Assembly: GCF_021190915.1 (NCBI RefSeq)
Contig: NZ_JAIOAP010000015.1
Location: forward strand, 62,001-126,000
From: Cohnella silvisoli
GTDB lineage: Bacteria > Bacillota > Bacilli > Paenibacillales > Paenibacillaceae
Reading direction: 5' to 3'
DNA length: 64,000 nucleotides
Made by a program: the position numbers and the translations under genes. The notes below the pieces were generated by a model. It was not told where the DNA came from. It made no database searches and saw only the letters and a list, made by a program, of their open reading frames with translations. Positions 33,685 through 42,394 of the stretch are shown here, in pieces (the first letter of the stretch is position 1; every line of letters starts with the position of its first letter).

Positions 33685-36600
33685 TTACTTGTTGGCGCCT
33701 CCGTTGCCACCGCCTACCTTGTCAACACGTTTTACGATAATCGTGTAAACTTTCGTCGTCTTTTTATCTTGTGCCGTTACGGTCACAGTTACGGTGTTGT
33801 CTCCTACTTTTAGTTTGTCGCCGCCTGCAATTGCAACAGTAGCTTTCGCATCGGCCGCAGTTGCCGTAACCCTCACGGAAGATTGGTTTTTCGGCACACT
33901 CACCGTGTAGCTCGTCTTGTCGGCGCTAAATCCGCTTACTTTCGTGCCGTCCACCGTAAGATCTCTCAAATCCGCATTTCTGATTGGTAAGATTTCATAC
34001 ACAGCCTTCAAAGTAACCTGGCTTGCCGGCATCGCAAATGTAAGTGGATTTGCTGTATAACTCTCATTTGCAAGTCCTGTCGCTGTCCATTTTACAAAGC
34101 GTTGTCCGTTTGGAACAGCAGCCGTCACTGTAACTTGCGAGTTCTCCTTAATCTGTGCAGGACTGTCTACCGCAGCTCCGTCTACCGTAATTGTACCTCC
34201 ATCTACAGTGAGGGCAGAGACTTTCCTATCTTCTACTGTCAGAGGGATGGTGTATACACTGGATTTTAAGTCTGCAAAGGTAATAACAAGGTCATATGTC
34301 CCTGGAACTAATTTACCATACTCAGGAAGCTTGTTTATGTCGTCATATGCAATTTCAAGCCGTTCCGGTGGTGCGCCGTAACCTGTGCTTGGGAACCAAT
34401 AGCAGCCAGCGGCATCAAGAACCAGTGCATTGTCCTTCATGATCTTCACGCTTTTTACCGCTTTCCGCCAGTTTTCCTTTTGAATTCCCAAGGCGCCTTG
34501 ACCAAAATCTACCGTTACCCAAATATGTGCTTCAACAGCCTTGTTGTAATATGCGCTTGTTGAGACAAGGCTTGGAGCAACGCCGGAAGTGGCATCGGAA
34601 AGCTTGAAGGTGACGTCAATATTGTGTACTTCAGTAACATTGTTAAAGGTATACTCGCCTGCCGCAGCAGCCGCAGTGTTTACCACTCCGTCAACTTTTA
34701 CGGTGTCGATTTCAAAATATTGGTTTGGCGTGAAAGTGAACTTTTGACTCTGTCCGCGCTCAACCAAAGCATATCCGTCTGGAGAAATCGTCCCGCCCGA
34801 ACTTGCCGAAGCAATAATGGTTACGAAATTATCTTCTTCTCCGCCGCCAATATCAAGCACTCGCGGGACGGGCTTGTTATTCATTGCATCCCAATCCCAA
34901 ACGTTAGTAAAGTCCCATCCCAGAGCCTCGAAAGTTGCTTTTTCAGCAAAATCGGCGGCCGCCTTTCCTGCGAAAGCAGCGACGATACCCGAAGGCAGAC
35001 CACTTGTGCTTAACTTGGCGCTGTCATAGTAATTGACTTGGTTCGTGTCAATGATCGGCCTGCTGCCGGACCAATAGCCTGCTATTTTACCAGGTGTAAC
35101 CCCGTTTACTGCATTGGACACCGCATTGCCATTAAAGGTTTGGAGCAGACTTCCCGAAGAACCGCCCATATCTCCAATAACAGCACCGAAATATTGACCT
35201 CCGACAAGCCCTGAGACCGTACCATTCACATAGTTGTTAAGAATGACTTTTCCCGTTGTCGTATCTTTTTGGGTAAGAGGAGAACCTGAATTGTTCCAGT
35301 TTGAACCTCCAATCAAGCCTCCAACTGTATTTCCATAAACATCTGCGGATACGGAGGAATTTCGCACGGTTCCCGCATGGAGCAGTCCTACTATACCTCC
35401 AGTATAGCCAACACCGGTTACTTTTCCATCTACATAGCTGTTTTCAATCGTTCCGATGGAAGTTCCTGCGATGGCACCTGTGCTGTTGACGCCGGTAATA
35501 TCCGCATTCGCTAATTTAACGTTTACGACTCTGCCGCCCGTGCCTATATAGGCGAAGAAGCCTGTGCTATTGTTGCTGCTCGAAATTTTGAGATTTCGTA
35601 CCGTGTACCCTTTTCCATTGAATGTGCCTAAAAATGGAGTTGGAGCGGCGCCTCCGCCGATTGCTGCAAATGTAACGTCCTTCATATCAATATCCGCCGA
35701 CAACTCGTATTTTCCGTCAATCGGATAGGCGGATTTGCCAAACCCTTCCGAAAATGCAGCCAACTCACTTGCCGTTCCGATTTTTACGGTTGCAGTGCCG
35801 CTTCCGGCAAGAGGCGTGACTTTGGCTGTGGCGGTGCTTGTTGCGACTCCGTTATAGAAACCCGTTCCCGTAGCAACGGAGCGCAAATACGAACCGACAT
35901 CCGCCGTTTTGATCGTATATTGCGATGCTGTCGCTCCTTCAATGGCTGTCCACGCCGTGCCGTCCGTCGAGCGTTCCCATTTGAATGCAGCGGTAGCGCT
36001 TGAAGGAGTAACGGCTGCTTTCAGGGTTTGTCCTTCTTTAGCAATCCCTGTAACGGCAACATTCGTTATCGTCAACTCGTTGACGTCCTGCGGGACCGCG
36101 GGATAATTCCATGCCGATAAATTGGGCGTACGCGGTTTATTCGTGACTAGTGCGTTGGTATCCCCGTTTACCAATGTGCCATTGGCATCATATCCCTTGC
36201 TTGTCACTCTGATTTCGGTTGGTGAAATGGAAATATTCGAAAATCCGGGTCCTATTGCTCTTACATCGACATAAGCCATTTTTGCAGCGTCCCTATTGTT
36301 ACTTAAGAAATTAGGCCCGCGTCTGTCGTTATTTCCGGAATAGTTCGTAATATAGGTTGTTCCATTGCCGTAAGTCTGCGGCTCAATGTTCGCGCCATTC
36401 GCATACAGCTTGGTGCGGACATAGAGATGGTCGTGTCCCATAAGCACCACATCGACTCCCGCTTCATCGAAAGTGTTTGTCCAGGATGCGACAGGGGTTG
36501 CCATACGATATCCGAAAAGAGATTTGTGTATAACCGCAACACGCCATTTGGTCGGGTTTTGTTTGACGACCGACTTCATCCAATCCTGCTGTGCTTTTAT

Positions 36601-38877
36601 TTGTGAGGCATTGTTCTGGTCCTGATAGTCCATCATTAAGAAAAGCGTGTCGCCGTAAACAAAATAGTAGTTGCTAGACTCAAACTGCATTTTGTCCATA
36701 CCCGCTACCATTCTTTGCGTACCGTCGCCGCCGCCGTAAAATGATGCGCCGTTTTTAGGCGGATTATAGCGTCCCAAAAGGTTTTGCAACGTGGGGTCCA
36801 CCGGGTCCCAGCTGCTATTCGGGGCCCAACTGTTGCCTGCACCGTCGTACTCATGATTTCCTGTCCCCATATATAGCGGCACACGTGCAAACGTATCGGC
36901 ATTTGACTCAAAAAAACTATCCCATTCCGAGGTGTCGAAACCATAGGTGACCTGGTCGCCCGAGCTCAGAATAAACGAGGCATTCGGGAAATCATCAAAT
37001 GCTTGATTGAGAGCCTTGTCATTATGACCATCACTATTGTTACTAGCTGCATGTACGTCGGTAACCCAGTTAAAATTAAAAGTATCGAGATTGCTGGCAG
37101 GAGTTTTAAAGCTGGCAGGTGAACCTACGCTTGTAACATTCGTTGCACCGTCACCAACGCTGTATACATATTCCGTACCCGGTTCAAGTACGGCTGTCTC
37201 CGCCTTATGGCTCTGGATCGGCGCAATGGAGTACGCCGTCCCTGCGCTATTATAGTTCGCATTTGCAATGGCGCTTGAGAGGTCTACCGTTTTATTGGTT
37301 CCCACAACAACATTTGTAAACTTTCCGCCATTGGTTTGAAAGTCTGATTTTTTCGCATAAAAGAGTTGCGTTGACTTCGTTGTTACCGGCGTTACCCAGT
37401 TAAAGCGCGCAATATACTTTCCCGCCTCTTGCTTAATGGAGTCGAACAAGAAGGTTACAGAGTTAGGCGCTTTACCGCCGCCTGCCGGCTGCGATATTGT
37501 ATCCCCTGATTTCGTAATGGTGAATTCATCGATGACACGGAAAGGATTTTCAGAGCCTGTCGCTTTATAGTACGTTTTATAAATGATCGCATTGCTCGTA
37601 ACCTCAACCTTGCTGTACACACCGGGTGAATATATGGCTCCGCCGCCTGTACTGCTTTTGTCGATGCGAAGGTCATAAAAATAATCGTTCCAGGAAGTGT
37701 CGCGGGTGTCCAGGCTGTAAGCATAGTTGTATACCGATCCGCCTATGACATAGGTAGGCGCTTCGCCGAATTTTGCTTTTTGAATGCTTCCTGTGCCTGC
37801 GTCAGATGAGGTTGTCTTTAAAGTGGATCTGGCATAGGCATGTTCATGACCGGAGAGTACCAGATCGATGCCTGCATCGGTAAGTTTTTTTCCTGTCACA
37901 TTATCGATTGCATAGTGACTTGTCCCCGGGTCATACGGTGGAACATGAAAATATACGACTTTCCATTTCTTAGAGGTTGTTGCAGCTTCATTTGCTACAA
38001 AATTCCACTGTATTGCGTTGTCAGAGGAAGATGCAAAAGAATTAAGAGAAATAAACAAGGCGTCTCCATAATCAAAGGAATATACGGTTCCAGCAGCAAC
38101 TGAAGACAGACCGCTTGGTTTCCGTAAAGATGTATGGTTGAATCTTGATTTATACTGTACAAAATCTCTGTCATAGGATGCACCGTCATGGTTACCCGGT
38201 GTTGCCATGATGGGCAGCGTACTTGAAAGATTTTGAGCTGCTTCGAAAAACCACTGCCATTCGTCAGAAACATTCCCGTCCTCTACTATGTCACCCATAT
38301 GAAGAAGAAACGCAGAGTCCGATTCATTTGCCTTGATATAGTCGTATAACTTAGCTGTATTGTCAAACGTACTCACAGAATACCCTTGTGTATCGGGAGT
38401 GACAACAAAAGAAAACGGCTTATTGCCGGCAGGATCCACAGGAGCGGTGAAGCTGGCGATCGCGCTGTATCCGCTGCTGGCGTTGCCGACTTTGTAATAA
38501 TACTTGGTTTCAGGCGAAAGATCCTGAATAACCACATTAAAGGCATGGATCTCTTTAAAGCCAGTCCGCTTATTCTCTGGAAAAATATCTGTGGCCACCG
38601 GAGCACTCATTGCGGCGCTTTTTTTGACTCCGTCAGCCAGATCGGGGGATGTACCGTAAATAATTTCCGAAGCGGTCACCGCCGGATCCGTTACCCAATT
38701 AAAACTCATCGCCGACTTTCCTGCTTGTGCGCCTCCGGCTATACTGATTGCGATTTGCGACGGAAGTGCCGCAGGAGCTGCCGCCATAGCGCTCCTAGGT
38801 ATAGCGAGTCCGGAAATAACGATTAGAAGTGCCAAAATTGCCGATGTTAGCTTAGACGTTATTGTTGTTCTGTACAC
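33685..38877 (-). CDS. Secreted double metallophosphoesterase with Ig-like, GLUG and cadherin-like modules
   Basis: 1730 residues from GTG at 38877 (GAGGGG 10 nt upstream), giving a clean signal peptide MYRTTITSKLTSAILALLIV...AMA; longer frames add a non-signal leader. Two purple-acid-phosphatase-like units, each a fibronectin-like cap plus a calcineurin-type metallophosphoesterase: unit 1 has GDIVEDG, PGNHDG, FHVPP and SGHEHAYAR; unit 2 has DVHAAS, SGDQVTYG, GNHEYDG, IHKSLFG and GHDHLYVR. Both sets of metal ligands look complete. Then an Ig-like module, GLUG repeats (IENSYVDGKVTGVGYTGGIV), two Listeria-type repeat modules (FVKWTATG) and a cadherin-like C-terminus. No sortase signal. Likely surface or secreted phosphatase or nucleotidase for phosphorus scavenging. 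Confidence 0.8.
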   Translation of the reverse strand: MYRTTITSKLTSAILALLIVISGLAIPRSAMAAAPAALPSQIAISIAGGAQAGKSAMSFNWVTDPAVTASEIIYGTSPDLADGVKKSAAMSAPVATDIFPENKRTGFKEIHAFNVVIQDLSPETKYYYKVGNASSGYSAIASFTAPVDPAGNKPFSFVVTPDTQGYSVSTFDNTAKLYDYIKANESDSAFLLHMGDIVEDGNVSDEWQWFFEAAQNLSSTLPIMATPGNHDGASYDRDFVQYKSRFNHTSLRKPSGLSSVAAGTVYSFDYGDALFISLNSFASSSDNAIQWNFVANEAATTSKKWKVVYFHVPPYDPGTSHYAIDNVTGKKLTDAGIDLVLSGHEHAYARSTLKTTSSDAGTGSIQKAKFGEAPTYVIGGSVYNYAYSLDTRDTSWNDYFYDLRIDKSSTGGGAIYSPGVYSKVEVTSNAIIYKTYYKATGSENPFRVIDEFTITKSGDTISQPAGGGKAPNSVTFLFDSIKQEAGKYIARFNWVTPVTTKSTQLFYAKKSDFQTNGGKFTNVVVGTNKTVDLSSAIANANYNSAGTAYSIAPIQSHKAETAVLEPGTEYVYSVGDGATNVTSVGSPASFKTPASNLDTFNFNWVTDVHAASNNSDGHNDKALNQAFDDFPNASFILSSGDQVTYGFDTSEWDSFFESNADTFARVPLYMGTGNHEYDGAGNSWAPNSSWDPVDPTLQNLLGRYNPPKNGASFYGGGDGTQRMVAGMDKMQFESSNYYFVYGDTLFLMMDYQDQNNASQIKAQQDWMKSVVKQNPTKWRVAVIHKSLFGYRMATPVASWTNTFDEAGVDVVLMGHDHLYVRTKLYANGANIEPQTYGNGTTYITNYSGNNDRRGPNFLSNNRDAAKMAYVDVRAIGPGFSNISISPTEIRVTSKGYDANGTLVNGDTNALVTNKPRTPNLSAWNYPAVPQDVNELTITNVAVTGIAKEGQTLKAAVTPSSATAAFKWERSTDGTAWTAIEGATASQYTIKTADVGSYLRSVATGTGFYNGVATSTATAKVTPLAGSGTATVKIGTASELAAFSEGFGKSAYPIDGKYELSADIDMKDVTFAAIGGGAAPTPFLGTFNGKGYTVRNLKISSSNNSTGFFAYIGTGGRVVNVKLANADITGVNSTGAIAGTSIGTIENSYVDGKVTGVGYTGGIVGLLHAGTVRNSSVSADVYGNTVGGLIGGSNWNNSGSPLTQKDTTTGKVILNNYVNGTVSGLVGGQYFGAVIGDMGGSSGSLLQTFNGNAVSNAVNGVTPGKIAGYWSGSRPIIDTNQVNYYDSAKLSTSGLPSGIVAAFAGKAAADFAEKATFEALGWDFTNVWDWDAMNNKPVPRVLDIGGGEEDNFVTIIASASSGGTISPDGYALVERGQSQKFTFTPNQYFEIDTVKVDGVVNTAAAAAGEYTFNNVTEVHNIDVTFKLSDATSGVAPSLVSTSAYYNKAVEAHIWVTVDFGQGALGIQKENWRKAVKSVKIMKDNALVLDAAGCYWFPSTGYGAPPERLEIAYDDINKLPEYGKLVPGTYDLVITFADLKSSVYTIPLTVEDRKVSALTVDGGTITVDGAAVDSPAQIKENSQVTVTAAVPNGQRFVKWTATGLANESYTANPLTFAMPASQVTLKAVYEILPIRNADLRDLTVDGTKVSGFSADKTSYTVSVPKNQSSVRVTATAADAKATVAIAGGDKLKVGDNTVTVTVTAQDKKTTKVYTIIVKRVDKVGGGNGGANK

Positions 38878-38985
38878 TTGAAGAAATCCCCTCTCACTTG
38901 GATTAATGATCATGACTGACCCGAAACAGCACCTGCTGTACGGACACACTCACTCTATCACGAGATAAACTCAGTTATTCTGCAT

Positions 38986-39063
38986 ATTTTCCTCTGTCTC
39001 CAATTTTTCAACCGATCTTCTTGTCAACTTTTCGTTAAATTTGTAAGCGTATGATTAACTCCG
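38986..39063 (-). promoter_or_regulatory. Repeated 78-bp upstream element, copy 2
   Basis: Ungapped counterpart of 29455..29532. It lies 108 bp before the phosphoesterase start with nothing on its other side but the tail of a leftward gene, so it can only serve the minus-strand phosphoesterase. TTGTAAGCGTATGAT (39041-39055) is the CcpA-site-like core; GTTGACA and GTTGAAA on the minus strand are possible -35 boxes or activator half-sites. No clear -10 was found. Confidence 0.6.
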
Positions 39064-39143
39064 TTTGCTGCGCTGTCTAAAAGCCTAGTGCCTCGATGCC
39101 GAATCGGCATTACGGGCGTATGGGGACTCGTTCCATATCAAAA

Positions 39144-39182
39144 AGGTTGCCCTCCGATCATCGCTGATCTCCCGGACAACCT
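39144..39182 (-). terminator. Intrinsic terminator after the oxidoreductase gene
   Basis: Minus-strand AGGTTG (39182-39177) pairs with CAACCT (39149-39144), enclosing a partly paired interior, followed by TTTTGATATGG. It ends the importer/oxidoreductase operon. Confidence 0.65.
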
Positions 39183-39222
39183 ACTCATTCGAGTTTTAAA
39201 TTTCTAGACTATCGCATGCAAT

Positions 39223-40479
39223 TTACACTACCGCGAATTGTTTCATCTCGATCACCTTTTTTTCTACCCTTGACCGTTCGGCGGCGAACGCCATCAAATG
39301 GCTCTGCACCGATGTATGTGCCGAGGTGAGCCCTTCTTTGCCGTTACCGCCATCCTGCAGCAGCCGAACGAAATCTTGCATCAATCCTTCATCGCCGCCT
39401 CCGTGACCCGAATGACCGCCGGGAATGTCTAGAGAAATCAACTCCGACTTGTACTCGGCGAAGCGAATCAATTCGATTTCGTTTTTCTCCATCGCGCCGC
39501 GGATTTCACCCTTCGTCCCCATCAGCTTGATCGTTCGGGTGCACTCTTTCGTAAAAGCCGTCATCGTAAACGCGGCGGTCACTTCATTGGCAAACTCCAT
39601 ATTGACGACCTGATGGTCAACGACATCGTTATCGCAATGGTAGACACAGCGACCATACGGCCCTTCCTTCAACGCCTTCATCCTCGCCTCATCGCTGTGA
39701 TCATCGCTGATCGCCAACGCCATCCAACCGGACGTATCGTTCAAATAGACGTTCGGCGCATAATACAAGCATTCGTCAGCAGCCGGACAGCCGTCCGTGC
39801 ACCGCTTCGGCGCTCCAACCGGAGCGTTAGCAGCCGTAAAATGCGACAGCGTGCCGAACGAGGACAACCGCACGCAATCCGCACCGGCGAGCCATAGCAA
39901 AATATCCATGTCATGACATGACTTCGCCAGAATCATCGGGCTCGATTCCGCCGTATTGCGCCAATTGCCCCGCACGAAACTATGCGCTTGATGCCAATAG
40001 GCGACGTTCTCGTTATGCTGGATTGACATCAATTGACCGATGGCGCCTTCATCCAATAGCCGCTTGATCGTCCCAAAGAAATTCGTATAGCGCAGCACGT
40101 GGCAGATCGTCAAGGAAAGCCCCGTCTGCCGAGCTTTCTTCTCCATTTCGATACATTCATGCGGATCGGGCGACATCGGCTTCTCGAGCAGTACATGATA
40201 CCCGGCATCGAGCGCCCGCATCGTCGGTTCGAAGTGCATTTTGTCCTGCGTGCAAATAAGCACAGCGTCGGCCAGCTTCGGCTGAGCCAGCAAATCACGC
40301 CAATCGGCAAAACAATTAGCATCGGCCACACCGTGACGCTGCTTTATTTTCTCCAGTCTGTCACCGTTCGGATCAGCCACCGCCACAAGCTGTATGTCGT
40401 CCGGATGTTCAATGGCGTACTCGACGTAATTTTGTCCGCGCAAGCCTGCGCCGATTAACGCCACCTTTACTTTACCCAT
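39223..40479 (-). CDS. Gfo/Idh/MocA-family oxidoreductase
   Basis: 418 residues from ATG at 40479 (ATAGGAG upstream). Rossmann motif VALIGAGLRGQNYVEYA (about 5-21), VAVADPNGDRL, and the EKP motif LLEKPMSPDPHEC with the catalytic Lys. The C-terminal domain carries a cysteine-rich insertion (KRCTDGCPAADECLYYAPN), seen in some family members and possibly metal-binding. Acts on a sugar or sugar acid brought in by the importer whose permease genes precede it; last gene of the operon. Confidence 0.85.
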   Translation of the reverse strand: MGKVKVALIGAGLRGQNYVEYAIEHPDDIQLVAVADPNGDRLEKIKQRHGVADANCFADWRDLLAQPKLADAVLICTQDKMHFEPTMRALDAGYHVLLEKPMSPDPHECIEMEKKARQTGLSLTICHVLRYTNFFGTIKRLLDEGAIGQLMSIQHNENVAYWHQAHSFVRGNWRNTAESSPMILAKSCHDMDILLWLAGADCVRLSSFGTLSHFTAANAPVGAPKRCTDGCPAADECLYYAPNVYLNDTSGWMALAISDDHSDEARMKALKEGPYGRCVYHCDNDVVDHQVVNMEFANEVTAAFTMTAFTKECTRTIKLMGTKGEIRGAMEKNEIELIRFAEYKSELISLDIPGGHSGHGGGDEGLMQDFVRLLQDGGNGKEGLTSAHTSVQSHLMAFAAERSRVEKKVIEMKQFAVV

Positions 40480-40515
40480 GCAGCTCTCAACTCCTATCCC
40501 AAATGACAACCTTGT

Positions 40516-41400
40516 CTATTCTTTTACGCTGCCGACGGTAATCCCTTTAATAAAGTATTTTTGCAAAAACGGATATACGAGCATAATCGGCAGCGCGCCG
40601 AGAAAGATTTGCGCCGTACGCAGCGTTTTCTCGCTGACGTTCTCCAATGCATTCAAATCGTCGAGCGAAATCGCCTTTTTGTTGATCGAAGTGACGAGCG
40701 TTGAAAGATAGCTTTGCAACGGATATTTTTCCGGAGAGTTCATATACAGAATGCCGTCAAACCACGAGTTCCAATGACCGACCATCATAAACAACAAGAT
40801 GGTGGCGAGCGCCGGCAAAGATACCGGCAAATAGATTCTCCATAATATCGACCACTGGCTTGCGCCGTCGATCGTTGCCGCTTCTTCCATATCTTTCGGG
40901 ATGTTCCGGAAAAAATTGAGCAGCATGACCATATTCCATACGTTTAAAGCGCCTGGCAATATGAGCGCCCATATCGAATTCAACAAGGCAGTTTCCTTAA
41001 TGACGATGTACGTCGGAATCAACCCGCCGCCGAAAAACATCGTAATCGCGAAAAACCAGACGTATAAGGTACGAAAACGAAACTGCTCGTTACTCTTGGA
41101 CAGCGGATACGCTGCAAGGACGGTCAACACCATGTTTATGATCGTACCGAGCACGACCCGCTCCACGGACACCCCCAGCGAACGAAGAAATTCCACCTTT
41201 TTTCCCAAATAATGATAAGCTTCGAACGTAAATCCTACCGGCCACAGCTTCACTTCCGCCGCCATTGCCGCCACGTTCGAGCTTAAGCTGACCGACAGCA
41301 AATGGACGAACGGCAATATGCCCAGCAGCGTTATCGCGACCAAAAACAGCACATTCACGAAAGTAAATACTTTTCTGCCCAGCGATGCTTTGTAAACCAC
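40516..41400 (-). CDS. Carbohydrate ABC transporter permease (LplC/YtcP type)
   Basis: 294 residues from GTG at 41400 behind GGAGGAG. Six helices, EAA loop MEEAATIDGASQWSILWRIYLPV, and the group tail FLQKYFIKGITVGSVKE. Functions as a heterodimer with the permease encoded 18 bp upstream. Confidence 0.9.
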   Translation of the reverse strand: MVYKASLGRKVFTFVNVLFLVAITLLGILPFVHLLSVSLSSNVAAMAAEVKLWPVGFTFEAYHYLGKKVEFLRSLGVSVERVVLGTIINMVLTVLAAYPLSKSNEQFRFRTLYVWFFAITMFFGGGLIPTYIVIKETALLNSIWALILPGALNVWNMVMLLNFFRNIPKDMEEAATIDGASQWSILWRIYLPVSLPALATILLFMMVGHWNSWFDGILYMNSPEKYPLQSYLSTLVTSINKKAISLDDLNALENVSEKTLRTAQIFLGALPIMLVYPFLQKYFIKGITVGSVKE

Positions 41401-41418
41401 GTTCGCTCCTCCAGCCGT

Positions 41419-42330
41419 TTAGAAAATCCGGTAATTGCTGAACCGGTATGCAAGAAAATAGGAGAATCCGACCAACCCTAACGAAATCGCCGATTTAAAC
41501 AAACCGATAGCCGCCGCCGGCGCGTATTGCTGGCTGAAAATACCGAGCCTGTACACAAACGTATCGATAACGTCCGCATGCTCGTACACGATCGGATTGT
41601 ATAGGATCAGAATTTGATCGAAACCCGCATTTAAGATGTTGCCAAGACTTAGCGTGGCCATCAAAATGATGATCGGCGCCATTCCCGGCAGCGTAATATG
41701 GATCATTTGCTTCCATTTCCCCGCTCCGTCGACTTCGGCGGCTTCGTATAAACTCGAATTGATGCCGACAATCGCCGCCAGGAAAATGATCATGTTGTAG
41801 CCCATCCCTTTCCAGACGTCGGAGCCGACGATGATCGCCCGAAACCAGTTACCATCGCCCATAAACATAATCGGCTCGACGCCGACTCCGGATAGCAGCG
41901 AATTTATCGGCCCTTTCAACATAAATAGTTCAAGAAGTACGCCGCCAAGCACTGTCCATGAGAGAAAGAAAGGCAAAAATATGCTCGTTTGGACGATCCG
42001 CTTTAACCCGTTTTTCGTTAACTCATTTAACAGCAGCGCCAATAAAAGCGGCACCAGCAGCCCGAACCCGATTTTCAACACGGAGATGAGCACCGTATTC
42101 CATAACACTTGGTTAAATTCGGGCAGGTGAAATATATAACGGAAGTTTTTCCATCCGACGAATTTCGATTTCCAGAAACTAAGCACCGGGTCGAACTTTT
42201 GAAAAGCCATGACGATCCCGAACATCGGTCCGTATGCGTAAACCAGCGTCACGAGCACACCCGGCAATAACATCATATGAAACGGAAATTCCCATCTCAT
42301 TTTCCGCCTTTGGATCGCGTTGCCTTTCAC
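41419..42330 (-). CDS. Carbohydrate ABC transporter permease (LplB type)
   Basis: 303 residues from GTG at 42330, which stands 9 nt after AGGAGG; a TTG three codons upstream touches that site and is unlikely. N-terminus with FHMMLLPGVLVTLVYAYGPMFG, signature VGWKNFRYIF, EAA loop YEAAEVDGAGKWKQMIHITLPG. The gene follows the binding-protein gene after an intrinsic terminator, so it is made at lower level than the lipoprotein. Confidence 0.9.
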   Translation of the reverse strand: MKGNAIQRRKMRWEFPFHMMLLPGVLVTLVYAYGPMFGIVMAFQKFDPVLSFWKSKFVGWKNFRYIFHLPEFNQVLWNTVLISVLKIGFGLLVPLLLALLLNELTKNGLKRIVQTSIFLPFFLSWTVLGGVLLELFMLKGPINSLLSGVGVEPIMFMGDGNWFRAIIVGSDVWKGMGYNMIIFLAAIVGINSSLYEAAEVDGAGKWKQMIHITLPGMAPIIILMATLSLGNILNAGFDQILILYNPIVYEHADVIDTFVYRLGIFSQQYAPAAAIGLFKSAISLGLVGFSYFLAYRFSNYRIF

Positions 42331-42357
42331 GATGAGCAACCTCCTAAGATAAAAAAC

Positions 42358-42386
42358 GGGAGAGGGCCGCCAATCGAACCTCTCCC
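42358..42386 (-). terminator. Internal (attenuating) terminator between lipoprotein and permease genes
   Basis: Minus-strand GGGAGAGG (42386-42379) pairs with CCTCTCCC (42365-42358), followed by GTTTTTTAT. It is a complete intrinsic terminator 8 bp after the binding-protein stop but inside the operon; partial read-through would give the usual excess of binding protein over permease. Confidence 0.8.
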
Positions 42387-42394
42387 CCTCTTCA

